A stretch of DNA of 64,000 bases, from contig ONGK01000002.1 of the NCBI GenBank assembly GCA_900317345.1, positions 48,428 through 112,427 on the forward strand, read 5' to 3'. The notes under the pieces were generated by a model, which did not search any database, had not been told where the DNA came from, and saw only the letters and a list, made by a program, of their open reading frames with translations. Of this stretch, positions 9,352-17,447 are shown one piece after another (the stretch's first letter is position 1; every line of letters starts with the position of its first letter). The position numbers were made by a program, and so were the translations under genes. This DNA comes from an uncultured Bacteroidales bacterium (GTDB taxonomy: Bacteria > Bacteroidota > Bacteroidia > Bacteroidales > Paludibacteraceae).

Positions 9352-10580
9352 TTCTTTCTTAAATATTTTTGTCCGTCAATTATTATCAAATCGTAGTTGC
9401 CGAAGTGCATAAGAATTCGCTCTCCTGCAGATGGTGCACTTGGTGCATTCTCAATATCCTGCGGGCTCTCGGGATGGCAGGTTATTATCGGGTCTGTCTT
9501 TGGAACCGGCAGGAGCAAAGCCATCGGTGAAGGCCCCGGATTTGCTTGTAGCAGACCGGCATAGAAGTCATAACCATCTCCGCTCATGATATTGAGCCAT
9601 AGCACATAGTTCTTTTGGTTAACGGTGGTGTAGAAAAGCGTTTCTTCGCCGTCGTGATAGACCTGCCACGGCGATGCTATAGCCGCCATGTCCGTGCCGG
9701 AATAGCCGATAGGCGTTTGCGTTGCATGATGCGTGATGAAGGCGGTGTTTTCAGCGGTGAACGTGATGTCGTAATACTGGTTCGGATCGTTATGCTGAAT
9801 GCTGTTAAAATCCATCCGGCCATCCTCCGGAACACCTGTAAGCGCTATCTCGACAGCGCGGTTGACATACTGATATATGCCCGACTCCAACTCCGTTGCG
9901 TACACCTCTTCCGGTATGTTGTTGAAGCGATATGTTGCCCAAAGCGTACGGTCGCTATTCATATAAAACCGCTCGCCGGCAGGATATAGAGCATACAGAT
10001 AATCAGGTGTTTCCCAGAACTCTATGCCTGACCATCCGATGAACTGCCACTGCGCGGTATCCGGCATACAGGGCAAAAGCACACCTTGCATACCCGCTTC
10101 CTCCGTCAACGTAGCATAGACACGGCTGCCGTTCATCAGCGTAACAGTATATGCCGGCCGTGAAGCATAAGTGATGGTAAAAGCATCTACATAGAGTGAG
10201 TTTTGAGTGCCGCTCACCGTGATAGTTAGTGCGTTTACGTTATTTTTCTGCCCAGAGAACACTTGTACCGCGTTGCTCACACTCTGCCAAGTAACACTCA
10301 TGTTGGCCAAAGACGTATTGTCGGCCATTACAGAAATCTGCCCTGCACCTGCGTTTTTATTCGAGCGCATAGCCAGACTCACACTCTCTATCGTGATACC
10401 GTTCAAATTACTCAAACTGAGAGTTGCCACATCGCCGGCCCGCACATGTCCTGCGTTATAAGTATTGCTATACGAGACATTTATATCGTACGGCACGGTG
10501 GAGTCATCGCTCAAGTGGACAGTGTTTTTATCTACCACCGTCCATGTCATTGTTGCCAATAAAACCAATAAAAGTTTCAT
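9348..10580 (-). CDS. Secreted protein with InlB-type repeat segment, unknown function
   Basis: Not recognised as a known enzyme. 410 residues from the ATG at 10580, chosen because a signal peptide (MKLLLVLLATMTW) starts there and it sits 18 nt after a clear promoter; an earlier in-frame ATG at 10610 overlaps the promoter. Residues about 25-140 look like a beta-sandwich (many V/T/S, NALTITVSGTQNSLYVDAFTI). Then a segment resembling a Listeria-Bacteroides (InlB B-type) repeat is seen: FIGWSGIEFW followed by TLWATYRF. The last residues, DLIIIDGQKYL, weakly resemble the short C-terminal tails of two other exported proteins here. First gene of an operon with the DPP4-type peptidase. Confidence 0.7.
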   Translation of the reverse strand: MKLLLVLLATMTWTVVDKNTVHLSDDSTVPYDINVSYSNTYNAGHVRAGDVATLSLSNLNGITIESVSLAMRSNKNAGAGQISVMADNTSLANMSVTWQSVSNAVQVFSGQKNNVNALTITVSGTQNSLYVDAFTITYASRPAYTVTLMNGSRVYATLTEEAGMQGVLLPCMPDTAQWQFIGWSGIEFWETPDYLYALYPAGERFYMNSDRTLWATYRFNNIPEEVYATELESGIYQYVNRAVEIALTGVPEDGRMDFNSIQHNDPNQYYDITFTAENTAFITHHATQTPIGYSGTDMAAIASPWQVYHDGEETLFYTTVNQKNYVLWLNIMSGDGYDFYAGLLQANPGPSPMALLLPVPKTDPIITCHPESPQDIENAPSAPSAGERILMHFGNYDLIIIDGQKYLRKK

Positions 10581-10598
10581 CCATGTACAATTTACGGC

Positions 10599-10630
10599 GC
10601 AAAGATACAAAAAATAAATGATATACGCAA
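10599..10630 (-). promoter_or_regulatory. Bacteroidota-type promoter of secreted-protein/DPP4 operon
   Basis: TTG at 10630-10628, 20-nt spacer, TATCTTTGC at 10607-10599, matching the Bacteroidota TTTG/TAnnTTTG promoter. 18 nt separate it from the ATG at 10580. Confidence 0.8.
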
Positions 10631-10699
10631 GAATTTAATAATGATTTATTAAATTAATTGCTTTGAAATAGCGAGAAAAGGCATGTATATGGCGATTTT

Positions 10700-10737
10700 A
10701 ACCAAAAGAAGCGGCCAACAGGTCGCTTCTTTTGGTT
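10700..10737 (-). terminator. Hairpin terminator after RND efflux operon
   Basis: Perfect 14-bp inverted repeat (aaccaaaagaagcg / cgcttcttttggtt) with a 10-nt loop, 14 nt past the stop of the PII-like gene. The 3' arm read on the minus strand is U-rich but no extra U tract follows, so efficiency is uncertain. It separates the efflux operon from the next minus-strand promoter. Confidence 0.6.
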
Positions 10738-10751
10738 GGTAGTATCATCCG

Positions 10752-11045
10752 TCAAACCGTTGCTACGATATCCCAGACGAAAGCTCGGACGCCCACTTCC
10801 TCGTTGCGCATGTCGAGTTTCTTGACGGATTCGAGAAGTGCAGGCACTTGGTCATCTTCCACAACGGTGATGACGCAGGAGTTCATCTCGGGCCAGGCGT
10901 GCGTACCACGACGGGGTTCACCGCCGTTGGTACCACGACCTTGTACCTGCTCAAAGAACGTGAAGCCTTTGACACCCAACACGTCCAACATATATTCGAC
11001 TCTACCTGTGTTCGCTTGGTTGAACACGATCATAACACTTTTCAT
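10752..11045 (-). CDS. Small PII-like protein linked to RND efflux pump
   Basis: 97 residues, no signal peptide, so cytoplasmic. The start MKSVMIVFNQANTGRVEYMLDVLGVKGFTFFEQVQG, taken in pieces (beta strand MKSVMIVFN, helix TGRVEYMLDVL, strand GFTFFEQ), fits the PII/CutA ferredoxin-like fold, and the RGTNGGEPRRGTHAWPEMNS stretch sits where PII proteins carry the T-loop. It resembles the PII-like proteins found downstream of RND pumps in Bacteroidota. It lacks the canonical GlnB uridylylation context and no glutamine synthetase or Amt gene is near, so I would not call it a nitrogen sensor. Last gene of the tolC-adaptor-RND operon, 8 nt behind the pump gene. Confidence 0.7.
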   Translation of the reverse strand: MKSVMIVFNQANTGRVEYMLDVLGVKGFTFFEQVQGRGTNGGEPRRGTHAWPEMNSCVITVVEDDQVPALLESVKKLDMRNEEVGVRAFVWDIVATV

Positions 11046-11053
11046 GAGGTCAA

Positions 11054-14000
11054 TTATTTCTTTACTTTAAGATCCATAAATATGAATTTTTTGCGGAGGG
11101 CTTCCTGTTTGTCGCGGTCGCCGTGCTTGGTCATCGAGCCATAGAGGACAGGCACGAGGAATAGCGTCAGGAAGGTGGAGACGGTCAGACCGCCGATGAC
11201 GACGATACCTAACGGTTGCCACATTTCGGCTCCTTCACCCGAGCTGACAGCCATCGGCACCATACCTAAGATGGTGGTGAATGCAGTCATGAGGATAGGA
11301 CGAATACGGCTACGACCGGACATGGAGATAGCCTTATTGAGTTCGTATCCCCGTTCGCGCATAAGATTGATATAATCCACCAGCACGATACCATTCTTCA
11401 CCACAATACCGACAAGCAAGACGATACCCAAGGCTCCGATCATATCCAGGCTTCGGCCTGTGAGCCACAGCGCAAGGATAACACCTGTGAAGGCAGGGAA
11501 GATGGTCAACATGATAATAAACGGCATGAGCAGACTCTCAAACTGCGAAGCCATGGTGATATAGACGAGCAGAATAATCAGCATACCCAACAAAATCATA
11601 TCGCCGAAGGTCTCCTGTTGGTCTTCATAGGTACCCGCCAGTTGGACCGAATAACCGACCGGCAGGTCGAGTTCCGGCACTACTTTCTCATTAATCTGGC
11701 TTGCCAACTCACCCAGTGAAGTCTTATATGGCGTTACCTTGACGGTAACGATACGCTGACGCGACTTACGCTCGATGGTAGGCGGAGCCCAATATTCGCC
11801 TATAGAGGCGACCTCCGACAGTTTGATTCTCGAACCCGTGGGTGTCGGAATGGTCAGGTCCATCACATCGGAGAGCGAGTTACGGTCCTCTTCGCGGAGG
11901 CGCACGACAATATCGTGTTCGGAACCATCGTCTTTGAGATAGCCGCAGTTCATACCCGCTACGCGGTTACGCAGGTAGGTTGAGATAGTGGCTGAACTCA
12001 AGCCCAGACGCGAAGCTTTCTCTTTATCGATCGTGATTTTGATATCCGGACGGTCGTCCTCGCGGCTGATATTCACGTCACGCGCTCCGGGCAATGCCAT
12101 ACAGAGGCGGCGTGTCTGGTCGGCAAGCTGACTTGTTTTATCGAAATCATAACCGTAAATCTCCACGTTGACAGTATTGCCGCTTCCGCCACCGCCGGGG
12201 CCGTTGGAGGCTACCTGACACTGGTATTCCACAATCTCCGGATAGCGCGCCATCTCTTCACGGAGCACCTCCGCGATTTCCCAGATGGTCTTATCACGCT
12301 CCCATTTCTTATTGAGACGTACGGTCATGGAGATTTTGTTATTCATCGTGCTTGAGAACAACGCCGCAATCGTGGCATCATCATTCGAACCGGCAGAGGT
12401 GTTGATAAGCTCAATCTCCGGCACAAGCACCATGAAGCGAGTCTCCAGTGCGCGTGCGGTCTTCAGCGTCTCTTCGATACGTGTACCGCGCTGCAGCTTG
12501 ACGGTGACGGACAGACGTCCGTTATCCTGCTCTTGCATGAAGTCGGTACCGATGTGACCGGTGAAGACTGGAATCAGCGAGAGGCCGAAGATGCCGAAGA
12601 TGACCATAATTGTAATGGCTTTGTGACGCAGGCACCATCCGAGCGATTTCTCATACCAGGCGTCAATAACATCCAGCATGTGCACCACGGTGCGTTCGTA
12701 CCAGCCTTTCTTGCCTGCTTCATCATCGATGAGGTTTCCGTTCTCGTCCACATGCACTTTCTTGGCTTTAAGCAGCTTGGAGCAGAGCATCGGCGTTAAG
12801 GAGATAGCGACGAGCGTTGAGGTACAGCAGACTACCGTCACAATCCAGCCCAGTTCGTGGAACATGATACCGGCCATACCATTCAACATGGTCAACGGTA
12901 CGAACACAGCCACGAGCACAAGGGTTGTTGCGATGACAGACACCCAAACCTCGTTGGTCGCATAGATAGCCGCCTCATGCGGGTCTTCTCCACGCTCGAC
13001 GTGGCGGGTGATGTTCTCCAAGACCACAATCGCATCGTCCACCACCATACCGATAGCAATGGTGAGCGAACAGAGCGAGATGATATTGAGCGACGAATCG
13101 GCAACACCCAGATAGATAAATGCCACGATAAGGGCGATAGGAATGGTGATACCGATGATCAGCGTAGCACGCCATTTGCCGAGGAAGAAGAGCACGACGA
13201 GCACGACGAAGAGCAGCGCGTACATGACGGACTCTTCGAGCGAGTTGATGGAGTTCTGGATAGTATCCGATAGGTCGTAAATCTTCTCCACCTTAACATC
13301 CGACGGCAACTGCTTCTGTATCTCTTCCAGTTTCTGACGTACCTGACGGCAAATCTTGACGGTGTTGGCACCGGTCTGCTTGGCGATGATAAGACGAACA
13401 GACTCTCGTCCGTTGGTCTTTTCATCCAGCGTCAGGTCTTTGATGGTATCCTTGACGGTGGCAATATCGCGGATGAAGACCTGCTGTCCCTGCGGTGTCA
13501 TAGTGACCATGAGGTCCTCAATCTCGCTGGACTCGATGTACTCGGAGCGCACCTGCATCTGGTATTGCTCCTGCGGCATCTTAACGGTACCGGACGAGAG
13601 GTTGAGGTTGTTGGCCTGCACCACTTGTCCCACTTGCTCGATGGTCAGCCCGTAAGCATCCAGTTTCTGCTGGTCAATGTTGATATAGACATAGCGTTCC
13701 GGCGCACCCGAGAGGGAGATATTTCCAATTCCGTCCACTTGGTTAAGCTGCGGAATGACTTCGTCATTGAGAATCTTATCCAAGCCCGCGTAGGTCTCGT
13801 CAGCCGTGATAGAGTATTGCGCAACCGGCATGGCGGAGGTCGAGAGCTTGAAGATCATCGGCGTACCGCAGTTGTCCGGCAGGTTACTCTTGGTCATATC
13901 CACATATGAGCGGACGTCGTTCACCGCCTCATCCATGTTGGCGCCCCATTCGAGTTCGAGCATCACCATGGACATGTTATCCTTCGATTGCGAAGTGATA

Positions 14001-14236
14001 TGCTTGAGGTGGTCAACGGAGGTCAACGCGTTCTCCATATATTTGGTCACGTTGGTCTCCATCTCGGACGCTGAGGCACCCGGATAGGTTGTCATAACTG
14101 TGATGTACGGTGGATCCATCTGCGGGAACATATCCACCGGCAGTTTGAGAAAACTAAAGACACCGATGACGATGACAGCGATGAAAATCAACGCCGTGGT
14201 CACCGGTTTTTGTATTGCTGATTTATAAATAGCCAT
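11054..14236 (-). CDS. RND efflux transporter permease (AcrB-like)
   Basis: Inner-membrane proton-driven pump of the hydrophobe/amphiphile RND family, 1060 residues, full length. The N-terminus (MAIYKSAIQKPVTTALIFIAVIVIG) is typical, followed by the porter region (FPQMDPPYITVMTTYPGAS). The proton-relay pair is present in GMVVDDAIVVLEN in transmembrane helix 4; the second membrane half ends in GIVLLVGIVVKNGIVLVDYIN and PILMTAFTTILGMVP. It lacks heavy-metal-pump signatures, so drugs, bile salts or other amphiphiles are the likely substrates. Gaps of 2 nt to the adaptor and 8 nt to the PII-like gene mark a single operon. Confidence 0.95.
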   Translation of the reverse strand: MAIYKSAIQKPVTTALIFIAVIVIGVFSFLKLPVDMFPQMDPPYITVMTTYPGASASEMETNVTKYMENALTSVDHLKHITSQSKDNMSMVMLELEWGANMDEAVNDVRSYVDMTKSNLPDNCGTPMIFKLSTSAMPVAQYSITADETYAGLDKILNDEVIPQLNQVDGIGNISLSGAPERYVYINIDQQKLDAYGLTIEQVGQVVQANNLNLSSGTVKMPQEQYQMQVRSEYIESSEIEDLMVTMTPQGQQVFIRDIATVKDTIKDLTLDEKTNGRESVRLIIAKQTGANTVKICRQVRQKLEEIQKQLPSDVKVEKIYDLSDTIQNSINSLEESVMYALLFVVLVVLFFLGKWRATLIIGITIPIALIVAFIYLGVADSSLNIISLCSLTIAIGMVVDDAIVVLENITRHVERGEDPHEAAIYATNEVWVSVIATTLVLVAVFVPLTMLNGMAGIMFHELGWIVTVVCCTSTLVAISLTPMLCSKLLKAKKVHVDENGNLIDDEAGKKGWYERTVVHMLDVIDAWYEKSLGWCLRHKAITIMVIFGIFGLSLIPVFTGHIGTDFMQEQDNGRLSVTVKLQRGTRIEETLKTARALETRFMVLVPEIELINTSAGSNDDATIAALFSSTMNNKISMTVRLNKKWERDKTIWEIAEVLREEMARYPEIVEYQCQVASNGPGGGGSGNTVNVEIYGYDFDKTSQLADQTRRLCMALPGARDVNISREDDRPDIKITIDKEKASRLGLSSATISTYLRNRVAGMNCGYLKDDGSEHDIVVRLREEDRNSLSDVMDLTIPTPTGSRIKLSEVASIGEYWAPPTIERKSRQRIVTVKVTPYKTSLGELASQINEKVVPELDLPVGYSVQLAGTYEDQQETFGDMILLGMLIILLVYITMASQFESLLMPFIIMLTIFPAFTGVILALWLTGRSLDMIGALGIVLLVGIVVKNGIVLVDYINLMRERGYELNKAISMSGRSRIRPILMTAFTTILGMVPMAVSSGEGAEMWQPLGIVVIGGLTVSTFLTLFLVPVLYGSMTKHGDRDKQEALRKKFIFMDLKVKK

Positions 14237-14238
14237 AA

Positions 14239-15246
14239 TTATTCAACTACATTGATTTTTACTCCATCGACGAGTTTGTGTTGGCCGGTGGTGACTAATT
14301 CTACACCCGGCACGATTTCCGGAGAGATGATTTCTATCTCCTGGTCGAAGCGTTGGCCGAGTTCGACAGCTACGCGTTTTGCGCGTCCGTTCTCGTTGAT
14401 GAAAACATAGCGGTCATTGGCGCCGACCAGTTTCTCTACTGTCTGATACGGGGCTACAATCACTTTCGCCTTGCCCAGACCGATGGTGGTTGTCACATAC
14501 ATACCCGGACGCAAGAGGTACTTGCCATTCGGGATGACGATTTTGGCCTGGAAGGTGTGGCTTGAGGCATCAATGGTAGGATAAACGATTTCCACTGTAG
14601 CGGGGAAGGTCTGTCCCGGATAAATCTCCGAGGTGAGCGTCAGTTTCATACCGGCTTTGAACATCGGGAAATAGCTCTCCGGGATAGCTACAAGCGCTTT
14701 GAGCTTGTCTATCTGCGTCAAAACCAATATCGGCTGACCGCTGTACAACTCACCGTCCTCATAGTTCTTAGCCGCAATAACACCGGCAAAAGGAGCTTTG
14801 ACGTAGGTGTTTGTTTGCAGGAAGTCGAGTTGCTCCTTGGTCGAGTTATACTGTGTAATGACTTGGTCGTACTGTTGCTGTGTAGCCGATCCGGAGCGCA
14901 GAAGTTGCGTGATACGATTCTTCTCTACCTCAAGGTTAGCCATCGAAATTTTGGTGGTTTTGTACTGGGTCTGGTCCATACGAACGAGATCTGTCCCTTT
15001 GGATACCCGGTCTCCTACCTCGCGGTAGATATGCTCAATCTTACCGGTGATGGAGGGTGCCACATTCTGGGTGAGATAGCCCTGAAGGTTAGTGGAAACT
15101 GTGATTTCGCGCTCTATCTCACGCGGTTGGAGTACGGTGGTGCGAACTTGCTCCACGCGCTCTTCCTCCTGCGTAGCAGTACTTTCCTTGCTGCCGCAAC
15201 CTATGAGCGCCAAGGCTGCGAGGAGATACATAAAGTTCTTTTTCAT
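14239..15246 (-). CDS. RND efflux periplasmic adaptor lipoprotein
   Basis: Membrane fusion protein that bridges the RND pump and the outer-membrane channel. 335 residues; signal peptide with lipobox ending in ALIGC, Cys17, so it is lipid-anchored. Order of elements: beta-barrel/lipoyl half (APSITGKIEHIYREVGDRVSKG), a short alpha-hairpin (NLEVEKNRITQLLRSGSAT to EQLDFLQTNT), the second lipoyl half (VKAPFAGVIAAKNYEDGELY), then the barrel and membrane-proximal domains. Shorter than AcrA (about 397), as usual for Bacteroidota adaptors. 4 nt downstream of the tolC-type gene and 2 nt upstream of the pump gene. Confidence 0.94.
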   Translation of the reverse strand: MKKNFMYLLAALALIGCGSKESTATQEEERVEQVRTTVLQPREIEREITVSTNLQGYLTQNVAPSITGKIEHIYREVGDRVSKGTDLVRMDQTQYKTTKISMANLEVEKNRITQLLRSGSATQQQYDQVITQYNSTKEQLDFLQTNTYVKAPFAGVIAAKNYEDGELYSGQPILVLTQIDKLKALVAIPESYFPMFKAGMKLTLTSEIYPGQTFPATVEIVYPTIDASSHTFQAKIVIPNGKYLLRPGMYVTTTIGLGKAKVIVAPYQTVEKLVGANDRYVFINENGRAKRVAVELGQRFDQEIEIISPEIVPGVELVTTGQHKLVDGVKINVVE

Positions 15247-15250
15247 ATAT

Positions 15251-16591
15251 TTATTTATTCAAAAATTCTTCAAGACTGGATTGCGCGTTGATCAGTGTCA
15301 ACATGGCGTTGACGTAGGTCGATTGCGCGTTGATGAGGTCGTTGGACGCGTTGGTCAGTTCGAGGTTTGACGCAGCGCCCCATTTATACTTCTCCGTGGC
15401 GGAGTTAAAGACACGTTTGGATACCTCGATATTATCCTTCTCGTTCATGTAGGTCTCATAGGCGTTGGTGAGGTCAAAGCAGAGCTGGCGATATTGGATA
15501 GAGAGGTTGTCGGTCGTCTCAGAGAGGGTGTTTTTTGCCCGCTCATAAGCAATCTTCTTTTCTACCACTCCCGCCGCACGTTTGGCTGACGACCAAAGCG
15601 GCATCTTGACGGTAACCTGCAACACATTCGGCGGCGTCATACGCATACCGCCCTCTCCATAATACCTCTGGTTCTGGTAGTTATACGCAAGTGCGATAGT
15701 CGGTCCATAAGCCCATCCCGCCATGTGTACATTCCGTTTGGCGAGTTCGGCAGAGCGCTCAACGGTTTGATAATCAAGGTTATTGCGGATGTCGAACTCA
15801 TCACTAAGAAGCGTTAGAATTCTCTCGGGCGAGAGGATAGCGTCAATACTATCGGTGAGAACCAATTCTGTTGCCACGGGCACGTCCAGCAGAACTTTGA
15901 GACTGTTGGTGGCAAGCTCGATATTCCGTTTCTGAGAATTAATCGAGTTCTTCAGTGTATTGACACGCACGCGAATCTGGTCGGCCGCTGTCTGCTCGGC
16001 GGCTCCGGCGTCCACAGAGTTCTGGGTAATCTGCTCCAGGTTCTGTATGTTCGCTAAAGAGGAATCCAGAAGGTTCGTAATACTCTGAAGAGCGAGCACG
16101 GAGACGTAGCTGCTCATCACGGAGCTACGGAGCTGGTCTTCCGATTTCTCAAGGGCAATCTTCTTCATCTGGATGGCGATATTATTGAGAAGCACTCCCA
16201 CAATCCCCTGTCCGTTGATACCAATAGAAGCGGTAACGCCGAGAGCACCGAGGTTCGGCATTTGGATATCAACATTTCTACCTTGCATGGATAGGGTTGC
16301 GCGATAGTCAAAATAGTTGCTATAGGCATATGATCCATCCGCCTGTGGCAGCATAGCTGCGATAGTCTGCCAGCGCTTGGCATATTCTTCCTGCACGGCG
16401 AGGGAGGCGTTCTTAAGAGACCGGTTTTGCTTTACTGCATAATCTTGCGCCTCGCTAAGGCTCAAGCTGAGGGAAGCAGGTGTCTCTTTGCGGAGGTCAC
16501 GCGAGCCATGCGTAGCCGCCATCACATGGTCTTCCGCCATCATTGTGGCACTCATGACCAGTGCCGAGATTACAAAAAATATTTTTCTCAT
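15251..16591 (-). CDS. TolC-family outer-membrane efflux protein
   Basis: Outer-membrane channel subunit of the tripartite pump. 446 residues; Sec signal peptide (RKIFFVISALVMSATMMAE) and then two outer-membrane-efflux repeats rich in long helices and heptads (SLSEAQDYAVKQNRSLKNA at the start; SVLALQSITNLLDSSLANIQNLEQ in the first hairpin; AAGVVEKKIAYERAKNTLSE in the second). First structural gene of the efflux operon. Upstream, between it and tetR, are four 11-bp repeats that could be the regulator's operator or belong to the window's repeat families. Confidence 0.93.
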   Translation of the reverse strand: MRKIFFVISALVMSATMMAEDHVMAATHGSRDLRKETPASLSLSLSEAQDYAVKQNRSLKNASLAVQEEYAKRWQTIAAMLPQADGSYAYSNYFDYRATLSMQGRNVDIQMPNLGALGVTASIGINGQGIVGVLLNNIAIQMKKIALEKSEDQLRSSVMSSYVSVLALQSITNLLDSSLANIQNLEQITQNSVDAGAAEQTAADQIRVRVNTLKNSINSQKRNIELATNSLKVLLDVPVATELVLTDSIDAILSPERILTLLSDEFDIRNNLDYQTVERSAELAKRNVHMAGWAYGPTIALAYNYQNQRYYGEGGMRMTPPNVLQVTVKMPLWSSAKRAAGVVEKKIAYERAKNTLSETTDNLSIQYRQLCFDLTNAYETYMNEKDNIEVSKRVFNSATEKYKWGAASNLELTNASNDLINAQSTYVNAMLTLINAQSSLEEFLNK

Positions 16592-16609
16592 TATTGTAGT
16601 GTATTTTTT

Positions 16610-16653
16610 TACGTGGTTATTACGTAGTCATTACGTAGTCAATACGTGGTCAT
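16610..16653. repeat. Four 11-bp tandem repeats between tetR and tolC
   Basis: Units tacgtggttat, tacgtagtcat, tacgtagtcaa and tacgtggtcat at 16610, 16621, 16632 and 16643. Each has an ACGT core (two are full TACGTA palindromes) repeated once per helical turn. Could act as a multi-site operator for the adjacent TetR protein, or be another word-repeat array. Confidence 0.85.
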
Positions 16654-16657
16654 TACC

Positions 16658-17275
16658 TTATACCGATTTATTGCTTTTTTCATTAAACAGCTTTAAACCT
16701 TCTTCACTCAAAATTCCTCTCACAAATACATCCATAGCGGTGTGTGCGAGCTGGTGCATGTTATGGTTGTGCGCCTCAATCTCCTCAAAGTCGCGAATGG
16801 CATCGTTGTGAATCTTGGCAAAGAGCACCGCCGTTAATTCTATATTAAGGTTTGCGCGTACGAGACCTTCATTCACGCCGAGTTCCAGATAGCGCATCAG
16901 ATACTCTTTCTGCATATCGAAGCACTTAACCTGAAAATCCGCGAATTGACGAGGATAGTATTTCTTCAGATCATACACCAGTTGCGGCACTCTGCGTACG
17001 TCGTTTTTCTCCGCCTCCTGATGTTTAACAAACGCCTTCACCAGTTTCCGGAAATCGTTCTGCGCCAACAACTCCTTCATCTTACATTCCATGTAATCGA
17101 TATTGGCTTGCAGCATCTGTTCGATGAGCTCGTCCTTGGACGCAAAATAGACGTAGAAGGTCTTCTTCGACATACCTAATTCGCGGCAAATATCGTCGAT
17201 AGAGACACTGCGAATTCCGAGGCGAAAGAATAGTTCGCCTGCCGTCCGAATAATATGTACTTTTTGATCATTCAT
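16658..17275 (-). CDS. TetR/AcrR family transcriptional regulator
   Basis: DNA-binding repressor, 205 residues from ATG 17275. The N-terminal helix-turn-helix is typical: VSIDDICRELGMSKKTFYVYFASKDEL (residues about 24-50, written here as one domain). The C-terminal ligand-binding half is helical and not diagnostic. An in-frame start further upstream (17329) would overlap the promoter, so the ATG at 17275, 22 nt behind the -7 element, is preferred. It precedes the tolC gene on the same strand with a 66-bp gap holding the 11-bp repeats, so it most likely regulates the efflux operon and possibly itself. Ligand unknown. Confidence 0.92.
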   Translation of the reverse strand: MNDQKVHIIRTAGELFFRLGIRSVSIDDICRELGMSKKTFYVYFASKDELIEQMLQANIDYMECKMKELLAQNDFRKLVKAFVKHQEAEKNDVRRVPQLVYDLKKYYPRQFADFQVKCFDMQKEYLMRYLELGVNEGLVRANLNIELTAVLFAKIHNDAIRDFEEIEAHNHNMHQLAHTAMDVFVRGILSEEGLKLFNEKSNKSV

Positions 17276-17297
17276 ACTGGGGATAGCAAAAACGGCT

Positions 17298-17329
17298 GCA
17301 AAGGTACAAAAAATATTTGATATGCGCAA
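17298..17329 (-). promoter_or_regulatory. Bacteroidota-type promoter of tetR-efflux operon
   Basis: TTG at 17329-17327, 20-nt spacer, TACCTTTGC at 17306-17298. No second promoter is visible between tetR and tolC, so the efflux genes are probably on the same transcript. Confidence 0.82.
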
Positions 17330-17382
17330 GAGATTTGGAAACTTTTTTCACTTTTATAGTTTCCTTGTTAACTTGACTTTGC

Positions 17383-17416
17383 AAAAATAAGGAGCTCCTC
17401 TATTAGAACTCCTTAT
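17383..17416 (-). terminator. Terminator after murD
   Basis: Arms ataaggag / ctccttat (17387-17394 and 17409-17416) followed on the minus strand by five U. It begins 31 nt past the murD stop and precedes the tetR promoter, so the dcw transcript should end here. Confidence 0.75.
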
Positions 17417-17447
17417 CGTATAGCGTGTGATATTCGATACTGCGAAT

